Part shown: in pieces, positions 1 to 7,630 of the stretch
Numbering within the stretch: the stretch's first letter is position 1
Layout: the number at the start of each line of letters is the position of its first letter
Source of the DNA: Peptococcaceae bacterium UBA5752
GTDB taxonomy: Bacteria > Bacillota > Dehalobacteriia > UBA4068
NCBI GenBank assembly: GCA_002419055.1
Contig: DIFI01000010.1
Coordinates: 1 to 23,261 of the forward strand
Reading direction: 5' to 3'
DNA: 23,261 nucleotides
Made by a program: the position numbers and the translations under genes
The notes under the pieces: model-generated
Told to the model about the DNA's origin: nothing
Database searches by the model: none
What the model saw: only the letters and a program-made list of their open reading frames with translations

Positions 1-36
1 GTTGCCTGCGCTGTGATAGAAGATAGATTTGAATAA
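1..36 (+). CDS. possible C-terminal end of an upstream gene (partial)
   Basis: Frame 1 reads VACAVIEDRFE and then stops at TAA (34-36); the other two forward frames stop even earlier. A strong terminator begins 26 bases later, which fits the end of a transcription unit. Only eleven residues are visible and no family can be named. The call rests on position alone and could be chance. Confidence 0.3.
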   Translation, partial: VACAVIEDRFE

Positions 37-61
37 GATTGATCTTCCAATCAGAATTATT

Positions 62-89
62 AAAGCCCCGTCAAACTGACGGGGCTTTT
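62..89 (+). terminator. Rho-independent terminator of the upstream unit
   Basis: A perfect 12-bp stem (AAAGCCCCGTCA, 62-73, with TGACGGGGCTTT, 77-88) has a 3-base loop and ends in a T run. It closes the transcript that enters from the left. Its right arm is part of a direct repeat found again at 803-837. Confidence 0.85.
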
Positions 90-110
90 CGTATATTGTT
101 ACTTTTGTTG
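76..110 (+). repeat. 35-bp direct repeat, copy 1
   Basis: This segment matches 803-837 at 33 of 35 positions, including a 25-bp perfect run (86-110 against 813-837). It covers the right arm of the terminator and the AT-rich sequence after it. The two copies are 727 bp apart and bracket the minus-strand spore-protein gene with its terminator. Confidence 0.9.
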
Positions 111-244
111 TTTTCGGTGGATGGAAAAGGTTTTACATAATATTTTGTTTACCGTTGGGCATTATTTAATTAATAAATTTATTTAATATAATAATTTGTT
201 TTGAAATATGCCAGTGAATTAATTAAATCTTCTTTCTATTAAGT

Positions 245-270
245 AAAAGCCGGCTTATGCCGGCTTTTTT
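245..270. terminator. bidirectional terminator hairpin after the spore-protein gene
   Basis: The arms AAAAGCCGGC (245-254) and GCCGGCTTTT (259-268) flank a TTAT loop, with A and T runs on the two sides, so it could act in both directions. It lies 15 bases past the stop of the minus-strand spore-protein gene and most likely terminates that transcript. Confidence 0.8.
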
Positions 271-282
271 GCGCTAAATCAC

Positions 283-507
283 TTACCTTGCGCCGTGACT
301 TCTTTCGGCCATTTGAATCGCCATTTTTACCATATTTTCGCAATCTGAACCCCAGTCAATCGGTTGTGCCGCATCAACGACTCCAAGTTCATTGGCCACT
401 TCAAAATTAAAGGAATCTTTGTCTGCATAAGGTTTTTGAAAAATACCAAGTTCTTGGGCCATTTCGTATTTTAAAGAATCGGACATAATACTTCTACGCC
501 TACTCAC
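283..507 (-). CDS. alpha/beta-type small acid-soluble spore protein with a doubled N-terminal motif
   Basis: The 74-residue product resembles the Negativicutes/Clostridia form of alpha/beta-type SASPs, which coat and protect spore DNA and are cut by the germination protease (GPR) at outgrowth. It starts SRRRSIMSDSLKYEMAQELG and ends with a NMVKMAIQMAE helix like the family's NMVKRAIEIAE. The start chosen is GTG at 507, because AAAGGAGGG lies 7 bases upstream; an ATG further upstream would overlap that site. The segment KYEMAQELG (residues 13-21) is echoed by NFEVANELG (34-42), so the conserved first helix and GPR-like site appear twice, and the glycine usual before NMVK is Glu57. It is a single-gene unit with its own terminator. 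It implies a spore-forming host or recent ancestor. Expression from a forespore sigma-G promoter is expected from the family, but I could not place one. Confidence 0.8.
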   Translation of the reverse strand: MSRRRSIMSDSLKYEMAQELGIFQKPYADKDSFNFEVANELGVVDAAQPIDWGSDCENMVKMAIQMAERSHGAR

Positions 508-706
508 GAAGCATCCCTCCTTTTGGGGTTTCAAAACTTAATTTAAAATTATCAATTAAAGGAAACAACTTAATTCACTGAAAATGAATCTTGGCTTTAA
601 TGCTCTTCACGGAAGATAACTAAAAAATCAAACTAAAAAATTATTGTCAAATTTAACAAAAATGGAAAAATATAAAAAAGAGTTTCGATCTCCTAATATA
701 AAAATC

Positions 707-732
707 AGACACGCTTAGAGCGAGTCTTTTTA
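707..732 (+). terminator. terminator-like hairpin with no obvious gene before it
   Basis: The arms AGACACGC and GCGAGTCT (with one A-A mismatch) flank a short loop and are followed by TTTTTAA. On the plus strand it looks like an intrinsic terminator, but no plus-strand gene precedes it. It may end a small RNA, or be left over from an earlier arrangement. Confidence 0.4.
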
Positions 733-802
733 ATTTGATAATTAATTGTTTAATCAATAATTCTGCAAGAAAACAAAAGCAATTAGTTTACCTCTATCAT
801 TT

Positions 803-837
803 CTGGCGGGGGTTTTCGTATATTGTTACTTTTGTTG
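803..837 (+). repeat. 35-bp direct repeat, copy 2
   Basis: This copy matches 76-110 at 33 of 35 positions. It ends one base before the GTG start of the next gene. It carries only the right arm of the terminator, not the left, so it looks like a duplicated junction rather than a working terminator. Confidence 0.9.
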
Positions 838-838
838 G

Positions 839-1315
839 GTGACAATAGACGATATGAAAAATGATCATGAGCTCCTATGGATGGAACGGGTACAAAAAAC
901 ATTATTTGTTGTTTTAACTATTAACTTATCATTGTTGGTAGCAGGATTGGTATTGCCGTTTTGGGGCATTGATACACCTTTATCTGTAGTTAAACCCGAT
1001 TATTATCAAGAAGAAGCCGTCGTAACTGCCGATGAAGAAAGCCTGTTCGGCAATATCAGGATAAGCAGCGATGGCGTAAGTCTGGAACAGGCATATTTAC
1101 TGATTAACGACCAAAGATCGGGTAATTTTGGTGATGGTGAATTGGTAGTCAGAGTATATGAAGGCGATACGGTTGAGATTGATGGCAGCGCTTATAAACG
1201 TCAGTTAGATTTCTCTATATCAGCCGTATCATCAAATATAGATAGCGATTATTGGTCTAAAGTTGTACAAACTAACGGAAATATTGTAAAAATAGCACTT
1301 ATAAAATTCAGATAG
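839..1315 (+). CDS. unknown single-pass membrane protein with a non-cytoplasmic domain
   Basis: The 158-residue product has a short charged N-terminus, one hydrophobic segment at about residues 21-43 (from LFVVLTINLSLLVAGLVLPF), and an acidic, beta-rich C-terminal domain that would lie outside the membrane. I do not recognise the family. The placement of a DYY motif after the helix recalls FixH proteins, but nothing else supports that. The start is uncertain: GTG 839 and the in-frame ATG 854 both lack a clear ribosome binding site, and the upstream repeat ends just before the GTG, so the native leader may have been disrupted. The stop (1313-1315) abuts the promoter of the next unit. Confidence 0.6.
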   Translation: MTIDDMKNDHELLWMERVQKTLFVVLTINLSLLVAGLVLPFWGIDTPLSVVKPDYYQEEAVVTADEESLFGNIRISSDGVSLEQAYLLINDQRSGNFGDGELVVRVYEGDTVEIDGSAYKRQLDFSISAVSSNIDSDYWSKVVQTNGNIVKIALIKFR

Positions 1316-1344
1316 TTGTTATTAACAGAAATTGTTGGTATAAT
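1316..1344 (+). promoter_or_regulatory. sigma-A promoter for the HutP-like/cmk unit
   Basis: TTGTTA (1316-1321), a 17-base spacer and a perfect TATAAT (1339-1344) form a good housekeeping promoter. It begins right after the preceding stop codon, 45 bases before the HutP-like start, and probably drives the cmk run. Confidence 0.7.
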
Positions 1345-1389
1345 TGAAGAATGCTAAAATGTAATAGTTATATTTATTAGGAGATAGAT

Positions 1390-1869
1390 ATGGAAACTAA
1401 ACCAAAAAAGGGAGATTGGATTATATCCAACGGATCCAAGAAAGTTGCCCATGCAGCGATCAGAATGGCAATTAGTGAAAGTCGTGAAGAGGAAAGAGCT
1501 CTAAAAAATACATATTCAGAGGCAGGATTGCGGGTAGCCGCTATGGACTTTGGTGGCGAAGCAGTATCCTCGGTGCCAAAAATTATTGAAAGGGCTGTGG
1601 TTGGCTCAAAACGTGAAGGAGTAATTGAAGATACTCATGCAGAAGAAGGTGCAATTGCCGGCTCGGCTCATGAGGCAATCAGCCAGGTTTTGCCGCGGGC
1701 AATTGGTTTGAATTGCGGCGGTAAGATTGGTGTTGCTCGCGAAGGAGAGCATCTCTGCGTAGCAGTGTTTATTGCTATTGGCATGATTCATCTTGATGAT
1801 GTAGCAATGGGTTTAGCACATCGTGCTATTGATAAAAATTATGTAACATTAAAGCCCCAGGAGGAATAA
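1390..1869 (+). CDS. HutP family protein
   Basis: The 159-residue product matches the HutP-like family common in Clostridia and Negativicutes. The core after residue 70 reads GVIEDTHAEEGAIAGSAHEA, then GLNCGGKIGVAR, then VAVFIAIGMIHLDDVAMGLA with a final HRAI, parallel to HutP's GVI, HAxxHAxxEA, WIAVxxYGTIG and GLGINHI blocks. In Bacillus HutP is an RNA-binding antiterminator that needs histidine and a divalent cation. This branch usually sits outside hut operons and its target is unknown. The start has AGGAG about 8 bases upstream. It ends one base before the cmk start, and the ribosome binding site of cmk lies within its last codons, so the two are likely translationally coupled. Confidence 0.75.
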   Translation: METKPKKGDWIISNGSKKVAHAAIRMAISESREEERALKNTYSEAGLRVAAMDFGGEAVSSVPKIIERAVVGSKREGVIEDTHAEEGAIAGSAHEAISQVLPRAIGLNCGGKIGVAREGEHLCVAVFIAIGMIHLDDVAMGLAHRAIDKNYVTLKPQEE

Positions 1870-1870
1870 T

Positions 1871-2536
1871 ATGGTAGCACGGGTTATAGCTATTGATGGT
1901 CCGGCCGGTGCCGGCAAAAGCACTATTGCCAAAATAGTAGCTAATTGTCTTGGGTATATCTATATTGATACCGGTGCTATGTATAGAGCAATCGCTTTAT
2001 TGGCAATTAAGTCGAATATTGCTCTTGACGACCATGCATCTTTGACCGCTTTAGCCAAGAGTGCGGAGATTACTCTGAAAAATGAAAATAACCGGCTACG
2101 TATCTATTGTAACGGCGAGGATGTCAGCGAGGCTATCCGAATCAGTGAAGTCGGTAATGCGGCAAGCGAGATATCCACTATCTTAGGCGTAAGGCAAGCT
2201 CTCGTAGAGCGGCAACGGAAACTTGCTAAAGGGGGCAGTGTAGTATTAGATGGACGCGATATCGGCAGTGTTGTTTTGCCGGATGCGGACTGCAAAATAT
2301 TTCTTACAGCCTCAATAGAGGAACGATGTCGCCGCCGAGTAGCGGAACTGCAGAAAAAAGGCTTCGATGTTAACGCCCGTGAGATTGCCGAGCAGATACG
2401 TGAGCGCGATTATCGGGATAGTCATCGACAACACTCGCCATTAATGCAAGCAGCTAATGCAATATTGATTGACAGCAGCGATCTTGAAATCGCACAGGTT
2501 GTTGAAAAAGTATTGGCAATTGCTAATTTGCGATAA
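1871..2536 (+). CDS. cmk: cytidylate kinase
   Basis: Phosphorylates CMP and dCMP with ATP in pyrimidine nucleotide recycling in the cytoplasm. The 221 residues are the usual length. The P-loop GPAGAGKST is at residues 10-18, the CMP-binding DTGAMYR at 33-39, and the family's DGRDIG motif at 127-132, followed by a lid-type stretch rich in Arg (RCRRRVAE). The ribosome binding site AGGAGG lies within the end of the HutP-like gene. In many Firmicutes cmk precedes the plsC and S1 genes, and that order is seen here. Confidence 0.97.
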   Translation: MVARVIAIDGPAGAGKSTIAKIVANCLGYIYIDTGAMYRAIALLAIKSNIALDDHASLTALAKSAEITLKNENNRLRIYCNGEDVSEAIRISEVGNAASEISTILGVRQALVERQRKLAKGGSVVLDGRDIGSVVLPDADCKIFLTASIEERCRRRVAELQKKGFDVNAREIAEQIRERDYRDSHRQHSPLMQAANAILIDSSDLEIAQVVEKVLAIANLR

Positions 2537-2564
2537 ATATATGTAGTTAGAAAGAGGGGTTGAG

Positions 2565-3200
2565 ATGAAGCCCTTATACAGATTTGGTAAATTCTTAGTG
2601 TCTGTTTGTTCATTATTAGCCGGCTGGAAGATTATCGGTCAGGAAAACATACCAACGGAAGAGGCAATGTTGATTGTTTCAAATCACAGTTCTTATGGAG
2701 ATCCGCCATTATTGGGGTTAGTATTTCCTTACCAAATTTGTTTTGTCGCAAAAGAGTTGTTTTCGAAGAAATTCTTTACAAATAAATTGTTTACAGCGTT
2801 GGGAGTCGTATTTCTTAATAAAGATGAATCAGATTTAACAGCGATGCGCACGGTTATCGGGGTGCTAAAACAAAATAAGGCAGTCGCAATTTTTCCGGAG
2901 GGGCATCGTAATAAAGACCAGCGGATTAGCGAGTTTAAGCAGGGGGCAGCTTTTATTGCATATCGGGCCGGTGTAAAAATTATACCTGTAGCTATCAGCA
3001 ATAGCTGTGATTTTTTCCGTTTTTGGAGGCATAATATTGTTGTTAATGTTGGCGAACCAATTAAAATGGCCATTGGTAATAAGGCCAGTACGGAAGCATT
3101 AGCAGAATGCAGTAAATATTGTCAGCAGAAGATTGAAGCCATGCAAGAAGAAAATAATCAGATTTTGGCGAAAAAAAACGCTAAAAATTTTATATCTTAG
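2565..3200 (+). CDS. plsC: 1-acyl-sn-glycerol-3-phosphate acyltransferase
   Basis: Transfers an acyl chain to lysophosphatidic acid to make phosphatidic acid, at the inner face of the membrane. The 211 residues carry the acyltransferase motif NHSSYGD (catalytic His41 and Asp46) and FPEGHRN at about residue 110, where most family members have FPEGTRS. A hydrophobic N-terminal stretch (about 8-22) probably anchors it. The ATG has GGGG at close spacing. It sits 28 bases after cmk in the same transcription unit, and plsY and gpsA lie downstream, so several steps of phosphatidate synthesis share this region. Confidence 0.92.
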   Translation: MKPLYRFGKFLVSVCSLLAGWKIIGQENIPTEEAMLIVSNHSSYGDPPLLGLVFPYQICFVAKELFSKKFFTNKLFTALGVVFLNKDESDLTAMRTVIGVLKQNKAVAIFPEGHRNKDQRISEFKQGAAFIAYRAGVKIIPVAISNSCDFFRFWRHNIVVNVGEPIKMAIGNKASTEALAECSKYCQQKIEAMQEENNQILAKKNAKNFIS

Positions 3201-3276
3201 CAGGTATTTCAGTTTCCATCTAGAAGATTTTTGAATTATGCATTAATGTTGCCATCATGGGCAAGGAGGACATAAA

Positions 3277-5427
3277 TTGCATGTTATCGTAGCTAAGAAT
3301 GCTGGCTTTTGTTTTGGCGTCAAACGCGCCATTGCATTGGCTGAGCAAGCTGCGCAACAGGGAATGACGGTATATTCCTACGGATCATTGATTCATAATC
3401 CGCGGGAAATCGGTCGTTTGGAGCAAAAAGGGATCGTGGCTATTACGGAAATTGATAAAGTACCGAATGACGCTGTTTTGCTGATCCGTACTCATGGCGC
3501 TCCTCCTGAGGTTTTTGCCGCGGCCGAGGCTAAAGGTTTAGAAGTTATTGATGCTACTTGTCCATTTGTTAAAAAGGCAATACAAATTGCATGTGATTTT
3601 GTTCAAAACGGCTATTTACCGGTGATCGTTGGAGATAGAAACCATCCGGAAATTCAAGGAATCGTTGGTTGGACTAAAGGTAAAGCTTTAGTGGTAGCTA
3701 ATCCGGATGAAGCCTCTAAGTTGCTTCAGTTAGATAAAGTTGGTGTTCTGTCTCAGACGACTCAAACCGAGACTAATTTTCGGTCTACAGTAGAGACGCT
3801 GAAAGAAAAAGCCAAAGAAATGGTGGTTGAGAACACAATCTGTGCTTCAACCGAAAGTTATCAGCAAGCAGCTGTTACTTTGGCGGCTAAGACTGATCTG
3901 ATGTTGGTTATTGGCGGTAAAAATAGCTCGAATATTGCAAAGTTGGTGCAGGTATGTAAAACTGTAAATGACAGTGTGTATTGTATCAACTCGGCAGAGG
4001 ATTTGAATGATATATTATTTAGTGGGGTTAAAGTTGTAGGAATTACAGCCGGGGCGTCCACTCCAGATTGGATTATTGAGGAGGTTGTTGTGAAAATGGC
4101 GGAAATTGAAAAGTTACAAGAGGGGACCGAGGAAGAAAACATGAATCGAGAAGTGGCTGAAGCGATTGTAGCTGCTGCTGATGGAGATGAACCGAACAAA
4201 GAAGTTGCTGATTCAACTGAGCAAGAGGTTGCTGTAGTCGAAGAGGAAGAGCCGGCTACTCCGGAGATGTCCTTCGATGAGGAATATGGAGATATGAAGG
4301 TTATCCGCCGTGGTGCCAGAGTTAAGGGCGTTATCGTGCAAGTAAGAGATAATGAGTTGTTAGTCGATATTGGTGGTAAGTCCGAAGGTATTTTAACGGC
4401 AGCCGAATTAACTGCTGATGAATCCGCTAATATTCGTGAAACATTTAAAATAGGCGATGAGATTAATGTTTTAATATTACGTAAAGAAAATCAGGAAGGT
4501 TATCCGGTATTATCAAAAAGGCGGGTTGACCAGGATATAGCCTGGGAAAGCCTAACAGAGAAAAAGAAAAATGATGAAATTATAACCGGTAAGGTTATTG
4601 AAGTTGTTAAAGGTGGAGTGCTTGTGGACGTCGGTATGCGCGGCTTCGTACCGGCATCATTATTGAGCCTCGGCTTTGTCGAGGATTTGAAGAGTTATAT
4701 TGGCAAAGAATTAGAATTAAAGATTATTGAATGTGATAAACACAATAACAAATTGGTGCTTTCCGCAAAAGCTGTTTTGCGTAAAGCTTTATCTTCACAA
4801 AAACAAAAAACCTGGGAAGAAATTGAGGAAGGACAAACGCGTCGGGGTGTCGTACGCAGACTGACTACATTTGGAGCATTTATTGATATTGGCGGCGTTG
4901 ACGGCTTGCTTCATGTTTCGGAAATGGCATGGTATAGAGTCAATCATCCTTCCGATTTGCTTAAAGAGGGCGATGAAATTGATGTCTATGTTTTGAGTGT
5001 TGACCGCGAAAAAGAGAAGATTTCATTGGGCTTGAAGCAACTGGCAAAAAGTCCTTGGGCTGCCGCAGCTGAAAAATATCAAGAAGGTAGTATTATCAGT
5101 GCTAAAGTAATGCGTACAACTACCTTCGGAGCGTTTTTGGAAGTTGAACCGGGAGTAGAAGGTTTGGTTCATATTTCGCAACTTGCGCATTATCGTGTTG
5201 AAAAAACCGAAGATGTTGTTAAACCGGGTGATGTAGTTGAGGTTAAAGTTTTGTCTGTTGATCCCGAGGCAAAAAGAATGAGCTTAAGCATTAAAGCAGC
5301 TCTACCCGAGGAGGAAGCGACGTCTACCGAAGAAGCAGATGTTGCTGAAGAAACCGCTACAGCTGAAACCGCAACTGAAGAAGCCGCTACAGAAGTAGCT
5401 TCTCAAGAAGTAAATCAAGCTGAATAA
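3277..5427 (+). CDS. ispH: 4-hydroxy-3-methylbut-2-enyl diphosphate reductase fused to ribosomal protein S1
   Basis: This 716-residue fusion has an IspH domain (about 1-275) and four S1 RNA-binding domains (starting near 346, 435, 519 and 605). IspH is the last enzyme of the MEP isoprenoid pathway and uses a [4Fe-4S] cluster. Visible IspH residues are the cysteines in AGFCFGV, ATCPFV and NTICAST, the histidines in SLIHNP and RTHGAP, the DRNHPE loop, and SSNIAKLV. The third cysteine motif continues STESYQQ where most family members have ATxxRQ. An acidic linker (about 276-340) joins the halves, and the C-terminus is a tail of Glu, Ala and Thr. The start is TTG at 3277, with AAGGAGGA 6 bases upstream. 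The fusion is known in Clostridia and Negativicutes; the S1 part presumably helps mRNA binding on the 30S subunit. Confidence 0.95.
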   Translation: MHVIVAKNAGFCFGVKRAIALAEQAAQQGMTVYSYGSLIHNPREIGRLEQKGIVAITEIDKVPNDAVLLIRTHGAPPEVFAAAEAKGLEVIDATCPFVKKAIQIACDFVQNGYLPVIVGDRNHPEIQGIVGWTKGKALVVANPDEASKLLQLDKVGVLSQTTQTETNFRSTVETLKEKAKEMVVENTICASTESYQQAAVTLAAKTDLMLVIGGKNSSNIAKLVQVCKTVNDSVYCINSAEDLNDILFSGVKVVGITAGASTPDWIIEEVVVKMAEIEKLQEGTEEENMNREVAEAIVAAADGDEPNKEVADSTEQEVAVVEEEEPATPEMSFDEEYGDMKVIRRGARVKGVIVQVRDNELLVDIGGKSEGILTAAELTADESANIRETFKIGDEINVLILRKENQEGYPVLSKRRVDQDIAWESLTEKKKNDEIITGKVIEVVKGGVLVDVGMRGFVPASLLSLGFVEDLKSYIGKELELKIIECDKHNNKLVLSAKAVLRKALSSQKQKTWEEIEEGQTRRGVVRRLTTFGAFIDIGGVDGLLHVSEMAWYRVNHPSDLLKEGDEIDVYVLSVDREKEKISLGLKQLAKSPWAAAAEKYQEGSIISAKVMRTTTFGAFLEVEPGVEGLVHISQLAHYRVEKTEDVVKPGDVVEVKVLSVDPEAKRMSLSIKAALPEEEATSTEEADVAEETATAETATEEAATEVASQEVNQAE

Positions 5428-5446
5428 TTTATTTAAAAATTTATTT

Positions 5447-5480
5447 AACAAACACCGCGCTTGATTGTGCGGTGTTTGTT
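5447..5480 (+). terminator. terminator hairpin after the ispH-S1 gene
   Basis: A perfect 12-bp stem (AACAAACACCGC, 5447-5458, with GCGGTGTTTGTT, 5469-5480) has a 10-base loop. The T run is interrupted, so termination may be partial. Confidence 0.7.
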
Positions 5481-5541
5481 ATGTATGAAATGATTTAAGA
5501 GCGGGGAAATTATCATAAATATTAAAAATGATTGTGGTGAT

Positions 5542-6171
5542 ATGATGGTTTCTCTATTGCCTTGGGGTGTTATTGCGCTTATTCCGTTAGCAATAGTTAT
5601 TTGTTTGCTACCGGAGCGAATAGTACTGGCTAAAAGTGGCATGACTCAAAGAGGAGTGCTGATTTTCTTTGTTGCAGTACTTGTTAGTTGTTCTATTTCA
5701 TTGTTGCCATTTTCTTTATTTGGCTTGTCAATCAATATTGTCAGCTTAGCAATTTGGATTGCCGCAGCAAGCTATTTGTATGTCAAAGCAGATAGAATCA
5801 GCCGCAGATATCTGTTAATGACCGCGGCGGTAGTGTTTAGCAGTTTATTTTGTATAATGACTGGTGTGTTCTGGAGGTTGGAAGAGTTAACAATTGATGT
5901 ATATTGGCTGGCGCCACCCTTAGCTGCTTTAATTGCTGTTTTGTTTGCCAACAATTTACGTGTGGCTACAGCAGGTGTAATCTTTGGCTATGTTGCGCTC
6001 GATTTTTTTGGTAGCTGGTTCGTTGGCAGCGAATTGTATGGTGGATCAATCGGCGGCATTGCTTTGGTTAATTCCTTGGTATTATCATTATTTTTTACCC
6101 AAGCTTTTTGGGTGATTGCTCGGTTATATATGCACTTAACCAATAATGCAAAAAAATCGTTACCATCTTGA
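5542..6171 (+). CDS. unknown polytopic membrane protein
   Basis: The 209-residue product is mostly hydrophobic, with about six membrane segments (near 5-23, 40-60, 65-80, 93-110, 123-150 and 170-195) and a lysine-rich C-terminal tail. I recognise no motif. In Bacillus subtilis a membrane protein of similar size (YphA) occupies roughly the same place between the S1-like gene and der, but I make no sequence claim from that. Two adjacent ATGs (5542 and 5545) could serve as the start, with only a weak GGTG before them. It lies alone between a terminator and a new promoter. Confidence 0.7.
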   Translation: MMVSLLPWGVIALIPLAIVICLLPERIVLAKSGMTQRGVLIFFVAVLVSCSISLLPFSLFGLSINIVSLAIWIAAASYLYVKADRISRRYLLMTAAVVFSSLFCIMTGVFWRLEELTIDVYWLAPPLAALIAVLFANNLRVATAGVIFGYVALDFFGSWFVGSELYGGSIGGIALVNSLVLSLFFTQAFWVIARLYMHLTNNAKKSLPS

Positions 6172-6181
6172 CTTAAAGCAG

Positions 6182-6209
6182 TTGATAATAGATAATTATA
6201 TGGTATATT
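6182..6209 (+). promoter_or_regulatory. likely promoter for the DUF512-der-plsY-gpsA unit
   Basis: TTGATA (6182-6187), a 16-base spacer and TATATT (6204-6209) lie about 50 bases before the radical SAM gene. The match is reasonable but the background is AT-rich, so confidence is moderate. Confidence 0.5.
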
Positions 6210-6259
6210 ATGGAAGAAATTTATAAATTAAATTTAGATAGTTTTTGACAAGGAGCGAT

Positions 6260-7630
6260 ATGGGCGGTTTGATCACCGAGATAATCAGCGGTAGCATAGC
6301 TGCAACAATTGGCATCAAGCCAGGCGACATGCTGATGTCTGTCAATGGATGTCAGATGGCGGATATCATTGATTATCGTTATGCTACCGCCGACGATTTA
6401 TTGGAACTGGAGTTGTTGCGGCCGGATAATAGCCATTACCGGCTTAGTGTTAAAAAAGATGTTGATCAAGAATTAGGTTTGGTATTTGCTGCCAATGTTT
6501 TTGATCGTATACGCTGTTGCGCTAATCATTGTATTTTTTGTTTTATTGATCAATTACAGCCGTCACCCCGCTTGGGGCTGTTGCTTAAGGATGACGACTA
6601 TCGGATGTCTTTTTTAGAGGGCAATTTTATTACTTGTACCAATCTGCGGGATGAGGATTATCAACGTATCGCCGAACTGCGCTTAAGTCCGCTTTATGTT
6701 TCGGTTCACAGCACCGATGCCCTACTGCGTCAGCATATGCTGCAAATCAAAAAGAATGCCGATATTATGCCTGTGCTGAGGAGGTTGATTGATTGCGGAT
6801 GTACTATTCATGCGCAGATTGTATTGTGCCCGGGAATCAATGATGGCCGGGAGCTGGAGAAAACAATAAATGATCTGGCGGCGCTTTTCCCGGATGTTGC
6901 CTCAATTGCGGTCGTGCCGGTAGGTTTAACCAAATATAATAAATGTAATCGGTTGCGGCTTTATACACCCGGGAAAGCGGCTGATTTGCTTGACTACATA
7001 GCTATCAGGCAGGCAGAATTTCGAAAGCTCTATGATACATCTTTAGTATTTGCCGCCGATGAACTATATATAAAGGCAGGGCGGGCCATTCCTGATGCCG
7101 AGCATTACGAGGATTTCCCGCAAATTGAAAACGGTGTCGGCATGGCGGCGGCTTTTCTTAAGCAATGGCGGCGGTTGAAGAATCGCTTACCCAAGGAATT
7201 TGCTTGTAGCCGTCAAGCTGCCTGCAGCCAACGGGCTGATTCAGGTCGCTGGGCGCTGATTACCGGTGTCAATGGCCGGGCGGTAATGGATGAAGTCTAT
7301 CGGGATTTATCAAAAATCAAGGGATTATCAGTCGATTTATTGGTAGTTGAAAACGTTCTTTATGGCAATAGCGTTACCGCTACAGGTTTATTAAGCGGCT
7401 GTTGCTTATCAACACTACCGGTTGCTGTTTATGATAAAATGTTTATTCCGGCCAATATGCTTAAGTTTGATCAAAATATCTTTCTTGATGATATGACTCT
7501 AGATGACTTAACCAAAAAATTACAGACACAAATAGTGGCAGTTGAGCCAAATGCGGCTGCATTAACCACCGCCTTGTTTGGCCAACGGTTATCACCCCGC
7601 CGGATAGTGGGCTGTAGGAGGAGAAAGTAA
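6260..7630 (+). CDS. DUF512 family radical SAM protein with N-terminal PDZ-like domain
   Basis: The 456-residue product (from ATG 6260) begins with a PDZ-like segment (ITEIISGSIAATIGIKPGD) and then has CANHCIFC at 87-94, the CxxxCxxC cluster-binding motif of radical SAM enzymes. The C-terminal half matches the DUF512 type found next to der across Firmicutes. The reaction is not known to me. A TTG at 6245 would add five residues, but the AAGGAG at 6250-6255 lies after it and serves the ATG, though only 4 bases away. The stop is immediately followed by the der start, so the two are tightly coupled. Confidence 0.88.
   Translation: MGGLITEIISGSIAATIGIKPGDMLMSVNGCQMADIIDYRYATADDLLELELLRPDNSHYRLSVKKDVDQELGLVFAANVFDRIRCCANHCIFCFIDQLQPSPRLGLLLKDDDYRMSFLEGNFITCTNLRDEDYQRIAELRLSPLYVSVHSTDALLRQHMLQIKKNADIMPVLRRLIDCGCTIHAQIVLCPGINDGRELEKTINDLAALFPDVASIAVVPVGLTKYNKCNRLRLYTPGKAADLLDYIAIRQAEFRKLYDTSLVFAADELYIKAGRAIPDAEHYEDFPQIENGVGMAAAFLKQWRRLKNRLPKEFACSRQAACSQRADSGRWALITGVNGRAVMDEVYRDLSKIKGLSVDLLVVENVLYGNSVTATGLLSGCCLSTLPVAVYDKMFIPANMLKFDQNIFLDDMTLDDLTKKLQTQIVAVEPNAAALTTALFGQRLSPRRIVGCRRRK

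Larger units (their letters stand above)
508..838. other. intergenic region upstream of the spore-protein gene
   Basis: This AT-rich stretch of about 330 bases has no convincing coding sequence on either strand. It holds the ribosome binding site and presumably the promoter of the minus-strand SASP gene, a hairpin at 707-732, and the second copy of the 35-bp repeat at 803-837. Confidence 0.6.

Noticed and set aside
839..1315. FixH-like identity for the single-pass membrane protein
   Set aside because: Only the position of a DYY motif after the helix is similar; no cytochrome oxidase assembly genes are nearby.
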